DNA of 64,000 nucleotides, taken from contig CM065300.1 in the NCBI GenBank assembly GCA_032871835.1, forward strand, positions 114,821,088-114,885,087, read 5' to 3'. The notes below the pieces were generated by a model. It was not told the origin of the DNA and did not search any database. It worked only from the letters and a program-made list of their open reading frames with translations. Origin of the DNA: Dipteronia dyeriana. Its lineage: Eukaryota; Streptophyta; Magnoliopsida; Sapindales; Sapindaceae. How positions within the stretch are numbered: the stretch's first letter is position 1; every line of letters begins with the position of its first letter. Below, in pieces: positions 56,976 through 64,000 of the stretch. The position numbers were made by a program, and so were the translations under genes.

Positions 56976-57079
56976 AGGTACAAACTATTTAAGTCTCTTG
57001 GGCTTAGACTTGAGTTGGGTCTTGTGTTTTGGGCTTGGAATACGGCCTTGGAAAAATTTCTATGACTTGGGGTAATACA
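56976..57079 (-). repeat. Array LTR4, right end
   Basis: ACAAACTATTTAAG...GGGGTAATACA closes the LTR at 57,079. Confidence 0.8.
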
Positions 57080-57594
57080 ATTATCAAGTTTTTACTTTGC
57101 AAACTAATCTCATTATTTAATAGCCAATTATGTGACTATCCTAATTTTTAATCAAATTAAAAAATATATATAAACACATAATTATTAACAGTTATTATGC
57201 ATGCAAGATATATCAATTACAAATGTTATCCAAGGCATTCCTTAGTCTTAAGTAATTCAAATATTCTTCAAGTATTTGGGTTCTTCTTATTTTGGGCTTT
57301 TGTCCAAGTCCAACTTGATTAATTTTTTTTTTTTTTGTGACCCATCTTATGAATCAAACCTAAAGCTCAAATGTTACTCTAACACTTATTGGAGGCCCAA
57401 AAAAAATCCAGCCCAAAATCCTTTTTGAATTTGAAAACCCTAGCATCCTAAATTTGTAACCCTAGTGCTTTCACGTGTGGCCGTCATTCGTACACATAGG
57501 CTGCCTGTAACGGTACACACGACAATCGCGTGGAAGCAAGTGTCAGTAACCAACCAGTCACGCATGAAGCAACAAGTTGATAGGCTGTTGTTTT
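57080..57594. other. Unassigned spacer
   Basis: AT-rich, no supported ORF. I see no repeat shared with the rest of the window. Confidence 0.45.
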
Positions 57595-59362
57595 GGATAT
57601 GAAAATAGATTGTAAAATAAAATTTATAAACCCGATTTGCACTCAAAATTGATAAACAATATAGTGGCAAGTATAGGTATCATCCACAGAGATCGTGTTA
57701 TAGCTATGTGATCATATTTTTGCTCTAGATTAAATGCAAGAAAAGTAAATTGCAATGTTTGAGGTATTGAAATTAACTAAAATGCAAATAAGTTTGAACT
57801 ACTTAAAAATGCAATCAGTTAGTAAATGAAAAATATATGATAAATGGACTACGGGAATGATGGATCCAATAGGCAAACAATGGGCAAAGTTGAACTCACA
57901 ATTATGAACATAAGGCAAATGTAAACAATCTAGATGTTAGCATTTGTTGTATATCTCTCATGAGCTTCCAATCTAGATGTATAGTATTGGCCGCTGAAAA
58001 GTGATTTCCATGAATGAGCATCTATCAAAGTAAGGGAATAATCTCTTCATTAAACCATCAACCTAGATATGTAGAATTGATGTTTAACCTCTCACAAGCA
58101 ATCGACCTAGAAGTATAGAATTGATTACCCATTCAAAGTTAGATGAAAATTGAGATTATAAAATTCGGGTCTCAGTTGAGGATGTACTCTTGTTTGACCA
58201 TTCCATTCAATTGAGCTAAAGAAGATCAAGTAGATGTATACCTGATCAAACACTCAAATAATTTCTTAAACAAATTGCTAAGAGAAGAATTTACAATCAC
58301 AGACAATTCATTTTTGAAATCAATTAAAACAATGAATAGAACATATTTGATAAATTCATATAAAAATATAGTTCATTACAAAGCCCACAATTCAACAAAG
58401 AATCATATCATCCCTCTAGTGGGGTGATTAGCTACTCATATCTATTACAAGAAATAAGCAAAGAGAAGAGAATAAAAGAAAACCCATAGAAGAATCCTCC
58501 TTCTTTATGCTTTAAATTGATCTCCTTGCTTCCTTTTGGTGAGTAGATGATGTAGGTGATATGAGAATTGAATGGGTTTTTAAAGAGAAGGGAATTTCTA
58601 GATCTAGAGAGAGAAAGTTTTTATGAATGGGTTTGTGGGTGTATGTGCCATAACAGAACCCATTCTATACATAAGTGTCTTAAAATGGTCTGATTTCGCT
58701 GATGTGGCACTCCTGACGTGTGAAATGCGTGGGTTCATGGGTAGGGACCCATGTAGTGCCCTGATGCAATGATTTCCATCTCTCAGGTTTGATGAAATAA
58801 GCGGGTTATGCGTGGGTTTTGACTCGCACAGTGACCCGACAGTGACCTGATGCTCATGCCTTGCTCCCTGGTTAGCTCCTTGGTTTCCTTAAGTGCGTGG
58901 GTTGTGCGCTATTGGTGCGTGGCTTAGGACCCGTACATTTGCCAGTCATCAAATTCTTCTTCATGATGTATGGGTAGTGAGCCAGTAAGGACCCGCGCAG
59001 TACAAACGCACTTGGCTTCAACACTTCATCAATTATAGCATTTTTCTAAACAACTCCGTGTTTTTCGTCCATTCTTCCGAAATGTACCTAATTGCTTGTA
59101 GACATAACAAACAAGCCATAGGACACGCAAAAACACATGAAATTGAGACAAAAGGCATGGAATTGAGGGCTAAACTATATGACAACTTGTGTTGCCTCCG
59201 TACGACTCACATGCACTCGCGTTTCTGATTCCGTTCTTCTGCAATTCATCTTCTTCATATGATTTCTCCATACATATTTTACAATAAATTACACGAAAAA
59301 ATTTTGGCAAAGAAAATACAGCAGAACAAATATTAAAATTATTTACAATCTATTATAGGGAT
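57595..59362 (-). repeat. Probable gypsy-type solo LTR (minus strand)
   Basis: Read on the minus strand it contains a TTTAAAAACCC box (about 58,576), a leader AATAGATATGAGTAGCTAAT (58,430-58,449) and a terminal GAGTGCAAATCGGGTTTATA (about 57,630-57,649), wording I associate with 5' and 3' parts of plant gypsy LTRs. The two ends carry inverted ATAGATTGTAAA. Exact borders and target duplication are not resolved. Internal GCGTGGGTTnTGCGT-like repeats at 58,720-59,020. An inverted-repeat DNA transposon is the alternative. Confidence 0.45.
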
Positions 59363-60189
59363 TTTTTGATAACCGGACAAGTCAACATGATCACCAAAAA
59401 AATCGATGATTAGATATACTGTGTCACAAGAGTCAAGAAAGATCAATCTAAGGAAATTAATAGTTGATATCAGGGCCCAGTCGAGATTAGCCTAGTTGTG
59501 AATGCGAATTTGGGTTTATAAATTTTGTTTGACTAGTTATTTTCATTTACAAAATGGCACTTGTCATAGGCGCACACACCCACATTGCATACGTTTGTGT
59601 CCCTGTATCATTTTGTTAATTTTGTATAACACATTCACACACTTATTGAAGTATGCACATGCATTTGATTTAATTTGACAACTTTTGTAAAATTACATGT
59701 TCTAGGACTATCTCTATGACATGGAATACTTGTGTGATCTTTTGTTTCTTTGTTTGTGTGTATATTATATCATACTTGAATTTGTTCTTATATTATTCCT
59801 CATTGAGTTTCGGTCATTTTGGTTACTCTTTCATTAGTTTTCCAGTTTTGAATTGGAAGTTACGAAACATTCTGGTCACTTACCACGCATTGTCTTCCTC
59901 TTCGTGTATCGAGTCAAATTCTTATCTTTTTGATCCATGTACGTGAGGGATTCCCAGTTTGTAATCCAAAAACAGATTCAAAATCGAAGTTTGGAGGCCA
60001 AAATACGATCGAAGAACGCGAGAGATGTATGAGAAAAGGAGGAATGGCAAAGTTGCCATTTGCATCCCTTCCCTGTGGAGGCATATGGCCTCCACAGGAA
60101 AGGATACCCTCTACCCCCGTGGTGGCCACGTGCCTCCATGAAAGGCTGAGGTGGCATCCCTCCATTGGTAATTTTTTTTCTCTCCAATC
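59363..60189. other. Unassigned segment with strong hairpin
   Basis: No credible gene. The overlapping small ORFs on both strands at 59,914-60,229 coincide with the palindromic GC-rich block and are best seen as artefacts. See the hairpin at 60,066-60,104. Confidence 0.45.
60066..60104. repeat. GC-rich inverted repeat
   Basis: Arms CCTGTGGAGGC (60,072-60,082) and GCCTCCACAGG (60,088-60,098) around ATATG. The pairing extends four to five more base pairs outward past one mismatch. Confidence 0.85.
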
Positions 60190-62554
60190 TGTAGGGAAAA
60201 ATCGGTTCAAAAATGCGGTGGAAGCGTAAAATTAGGTTTGATATATTTAAAAATTTCCCCTTTAATAGAAAGAACCTTAACCCTAGATTAATTGACTTGT
60301 ATTAAAAGTATCGTACCTTTTTCTCATGACGATTGAACTAGCAACGAATTGAATCCGTAAGATCTTCCAATCCAAATGTGAATCATCTAAGAGTGTGGGC
60401 TCCCTTTCCTTAAATTGTATACCTGAGAATGGAAACAAACAAAATCTCTTTCTTTGTTAGTCACAATAATCCTCCAAGAAGAAAACCAAAAAATGTTAGG
60501 TCACTTGTGAATTATCAATCAATTTGATTGAAACTCATGTGAACCTAGATTCGATGTTGTACACAAATTCTTTTAATGTAAAGGCTACTAGTGTATTATT
60601 GAATACAAAACGTTCTTTATTCCTTTTCCTCTTTGCTGAATTTTCACACACCAATCTTTAGAGTTGGACAAATTTATCTAGAGCAAGAACCAAATTCTCT
60701 ACATTTAAAATTCTCTCTTGGCCGAATTTTACCCTTGTATAAACCCTAGCCTTGGCTGAATTTTCTTCTTGAATAAAACCTAACCTTGGCCGATTTTTTT
60801 CTAGTAAAACTATTGCCTTGGCTGAATTTAATAGGTAATATATATCGGAGACCAAATCCTCTCCTAAGAAGGATTTACTTGGTGGGCAAGAATTCTTTCC
60901 TTAGGATGATTTACTTAGTGACCAAGACTCCTTTTCAAAGAAGAATTCTTTTCAACACCAAGACTCATAATCCAACTCAAATAGTGTATTTATTCAATAA
61001 CCAATTATTGAATTAAATTGTGACTAAATTAAAACTTCCTAATTTGGCCAATTGTCAACTAGAGTTTTAATAGAAATCAAATACTTCCTAATTTGACTAG
61101 ATAAATAAATTCCTATTATTTATCTACTTATTAAATATAGTATTTGATACTTATCATATTACCAACAATAATATTACTCTAGGAGACCATCTCCTACTAG
61201 GAAAAAGATTTTGATTTTTAATTAATTAATTAATTAATTTCCATTTAATTAAATAATAAAATAAAAAACAATATATTAAACTATTATATATAGCCTTAGC
61301 CGCCCAAGCCAATATATATGAGCCAAATATCATTTTTCCTATTTTTTTAAATCCATTGCACTTAAATAAAAAAAATCAACATGTGAACCAGACGCATTCT
61401 TACTAAAAGAAACAAGTCCAACATGCCTTAATACAATTCTAGATGGACCCATAAATTGATCTGGTAGAATATATCAAGTGATCCATGCAAGTTCGTGTGG
61501 ATTGGACATCTTGGCGGGCTTTCTAAATTTAAGCTCCAATAGACATAACCTAATCACAATCAACAAATGATTCACGTAGGTCTAATCTATTAATTTTAAT
61601 TCATTCCACTAAAGAACTAACATTAAACTCTTAAATAAAGATAGAATAAGTTAATATTGTTCATTCATACCCTAGACAATCTTAATGGAGAAATTGTATC
61701 CTCGTGAAGAATATCAATAATCGTCAAGAGCTCATAGACCGCCAAGAGCTCAAAGACCGCCTATAGCTCTGCAAGTTACCACATTTACTCATATGACCAC
61801 ATTTTGAACTTGGATATTTTGACTTGTCCATAAGCCATATTTCATTAGACACTATTAAAAACCTAATGTTAAGATTTAATATCCAATACCTCAAAACATC
61901 CATATGATGATATTCTACTCTCATTTAATAAATGGAGCCACGATGTCCATATCTATAGATGAAGTCCTCTATCGATTAACAAATGAATACCACCAAACTA
62001 TCGAGGATAGACTATGATATATAATCGTACTCATTGATAGCTCAAATGATAACACTTGCAACCATAAATCCATCATTTATCTCAGGATTGAGATAGACTT
62101 TCCGATTATCTTCAAGTGAAATTTTTTATCTATTGACGGTTCTGGATAAAGTATCTCACTGTGATCCTATTCAATGCACCTAGTGCACTAGATTCCTTTG
62201 GCCAAAGACACCATAATTTGATGCTTTTAGACTCATCGTAACACATTTGATCCCACTCAAATGCTAGCAAAAGAATCTACAACTTTAACAAGATAAAGGC
62301 ACCCAACCTTTATCTTAAATTGTGAATATTATTCAAGACTAACTAAAGAATTATGTCTACCTCATACATATCCAGATGTATGAACAATTCTTCTTTTCTC
62401 ATAGTCTTTTGACCTTATGATTATTTACTTTTGACAATTATAATAATTAAACTATAAATGTTATAAGATTTGTTAAAATAGAAATCACTTTTATTAATAT
62501 GCAAAGATTTTCAAATACATTATTACACTCTTGCTATCGAGCATAATCCCAATA
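60190..62554 (-). repeat. Solo LTR of the Copia-A-type family
   Basis: 2,365 bp. Plus view TGTAGGGAAAAA...GCATAATCCCAATA, the complement of TnTTnGGATTATGC...TTTTTCCCTACA. Flanks CAATC (60,185-60,189) and CTATC (62,555-62,559) differ by one base. It carries about four tandem ~40-bp CCTTGGCTGAATTTT units (60,700-60,835), absent from the Copia-A LTRs, so it is a distinct subfamily. No internal domain remains, indicating LTR-LTR recombination. Confidence 0.85.
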
Positions 62555-62782
62555 CTATCTCTCTCTTTTAAATACCACTTTCTCTCCCATTTTTCATTGA
62601 AGAAGAAAATTAGAAAAATACAAGTGCAAAAATTCTCTCTATTTGTCCAACTTCCAAACACCATAACTTTCTCATTTAGAGTCCGATTTGAGTGATTCAA
62701 GTTGGAGAATCTTTGAAAGAGAGTTCTCTATCATCTCTAAGAGAGTTTGAGGTCATTTTTTAATTTCCCTTTATCTTTATAT

Positions 62783-64000
62783 TGTAAATATACCTAGAGG
62801 GAGGGGGGTGAATAGGTATATCCTCCAATTTTCATCTTCTTTTAAAACAATGCACTTTTAATGATACTAAATAACAGTTGCAAACAATGACACAAGATTT
62901 TTTATGTGGTAAACCTCCGAAGAGGAAACATCCACGGGTTGATTCTACAACCATTGGCAAAAGCAAATCCACTAGTATATAAAGAAGTATAATCTCTCAA
63001 GGCACCCATTCCCCTAGAAACTACCCTCATATCCTGCTCAATGAACTTGTTGTCACCTTGCTCAACTATTCAAGGCTTTACTCATCTAATCAAGACTTCA
63101 TTGCTCAATAATCTGAGGCTTCACACCTATTGTCAAGACTTCCTTGCTCAACTATCCAAGGCTTCACACCTCTGGTTTAGACTTCCACTTGTTTAGCTAT
63201 CTAAGGCTTCACACCTCTATCTAAGACTTCTTGCTCAACTATCCAAGGCTTCACGCCTCTAGTCAAAACTTGCACTTGCTTAGCTATCCGAGGCTTCATA
63301 CCTCTAGCTAAGACTTTCAAATGCTCAAATCAAAGAATCACTCTAAGATATGAGACTTCCAACCTCTTCACAAGTCATTGATCTAAGTGATATGAAAATG
63401 ATGCAATCATAAACAAATAGACAATGTTGATCAAACACAATCTATGAACATGCAACAAGATAACTAGATAATGCTTTCAATGAATAATGACCAATATATC
63501 TAGACAACCTAAGCATATTATCATCTAAGAACTTAGATATGAAAATAAAGATACCAAATGAATACAACCTAGTTCTTAGAGAAATGAAAGAAATCTAAAA
63601 ATCAACATTAATCACACAAGTACGCTGTATTTCTGGAATCAATTTCATGAAAATCAAGCATTTAGATAAAAATCAATCAAATGAACACAAATCATGCTAA
63701 ATTTGAAAATAAATAGAACAAACCACAAAATTAAATAAAAATCATCCTATTCATGCTTCTTAATCAAATAAGATCAATCACTGCGAAGATCAAAGAAGAA
63801 AACTAAGAAGAGGATTATTTTACCAAACAAGGATGAAATCTAAGACTGAAGATCTGATAACTGTGAAAAATCAAGACATCCTTTTGTTCTGGAAATGCTT
63901 GGAGTTTGTAGATATCTTCAAGACACTCGAAATCGATATTTGAATTAAGTAATTCGGATTAGAATTAAAGAAGTTATCACAAAAACAAAAATCAAAATGT
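62783..64000 (-). repeat. Start of another copia-type LTR (runs off the window)
   Basis: TGTAAATATACCTAGAGGGA and GGGGGGTGAATAGGTATATC resemble the ends of the Sirevirus and S1 LTRs. A GGTAAACCTCCGAAGAGGAA block matches their conserved U5 wording. No TG/CA partner is inside the window, so type (solo or 3' LTR) is open. Confidence 0.55.
63055..63335. repeat. ~55-bp minisatellite
   Basis: Five to six units with CTCAACTATCCAAGGCTTCA and CACCTCTAGTCAAGACTT wording and unit length 45-60 bp. Confidence 0.8.

Larger units (their letters stand above)
35964..57079 (-). mobile_element. Tandem LTR array of a gypsy-derived element (LTR-int-LTR-int-LTR-int-LTR)
   Basis: One LTR family occurs four times in the same orientation: partial LTR1 (35,964-36,457), LTR2 (36,884-38,597), LTR3 (39,012-40,650) and LTR4 (42,769-57,079 with insertions). 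Between them are short internal pieces. Read on the minus strand each LTR starts TGTAATACCCC, and each internal piece has a primer-site remnant of the TTGGTATCAGAGC kind next to one LTR end and a purine tract before the next. The piece before the purine tract reads as the end of a Tekay/Del-type pol (GAGGACGAAATTCTTATAAG). All other gag-pol sequence is missing. Unequal recombination between LTRs of a deletion derivative would give this layout. Confidence 0.8.

Noticed and set aside
57440..57670. Minus-strand Cys/Thr-rich ORF
   Set aside because: Short, no family resemblance, and crosses into the LTR-like repeat.
59914..60229. Overlapping ORFs on both strands of about 70-100 codons
   Set aside because: They arise from the palindromic GC-rich block and run into the solo LTR; no family resemblance.
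63055..63335. Regularly spaced repeats that could suggest a CRISPR array
   Set aside because: Units are contiguous and degenerate without unique spacers, inside a plant LTR.

Overview
The window is plant nuclear DNA (an angiosperm, probably from a large repeat-rich genome). It is built almost entirely from transposable elements nested inside one another. The families recognised from sequence are Ty1/copia elements of two kinds (a long-LTR Angela/Tork-like one and a Sirevirus-type one), Ty3/gypsy Athila-type elements, remnants of a Tekay/Del-like gypsy element, a hAT DNA transposon of the BED-finger/RICESLEEPER kind, a Tourist-like MITE, and a gypsy-type plant transposon gene resembling Pfam Transposase_28. 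I see no intact host gene, tRNA, rRNA or CRISPR array.

Left half (1-35,160). A minus-strand, once-spliced transposon gene (here H0) runs from about 33,967 down to 1,360. It has been cut apart by later insertions whose target-site duplications are still readable. Copia-A (3,310-21,786, TSD GATTA) lies in the 3' part of H0. An Athila-type gypsy, G1 (6,249-16,185, TSD CCCAT), lies in Copia-A's gag region. A Tourist-like MITE (10,579-11,317, TSD TTA) lies in G1's pol. A deleted relative of G1, G2 (22,470-27,203, TSD GTTTT), and a 5.95-kb hAT element (27,231-33,180, TSD GGGAATCC) sit side by side further along H0. The hAT element carries a smaller hAT-type element (27,849-28,754) in its own 3' flank.

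Right half (35,158-57,079). This is a tandem array of one LTR family: LTR1 partial, LTR2, LTR3 and LTR4, separated by roughly 426-bp internal remnants that keep a primer-binding site and polypurine tract but no gag-pol. The array is interrupted by a truncated minus-strand Copia-A-type LTR (40,793-42,662), by solo LTR S1 (43,743-55,207) that hosts a Sirevirus-type element (44,541-54,135, TSD TATTT), and by solo LTR S2 (55,823-56,975) of the S1 family in the opposite orientation.

Right edge (57,080-64,000). There is a gypsy-like LTR remnant (about 57,595-59,362), a stretch with a strong GC-rich hairpin, a minus-strand Copia-A-type solo LTR (60,190-62,554), and the start of another copia-type LTR containing a minisatellite, cut off by the window end.

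Every protein-coding module is disrupted by frameshifts, nonsense codons or deletions, so no element appears able to move on its own as read here. The hAT transposase is the least damaged, with one frameshift and one stop. The value of the window is its insertion history and the conserved non-coding structures in LTRs and internal regions: a GNRA-type hairpin, GCGC/GTCGAG repeats in the Sirevirus LTR, ACGT-rich minisatellites, and 98-bp LTR repeats. I did not find a convincing new biological system. The least explained coding piece is an eroded cysteine-motif ORF at about 12,880-13,520 in the Athila-type element.
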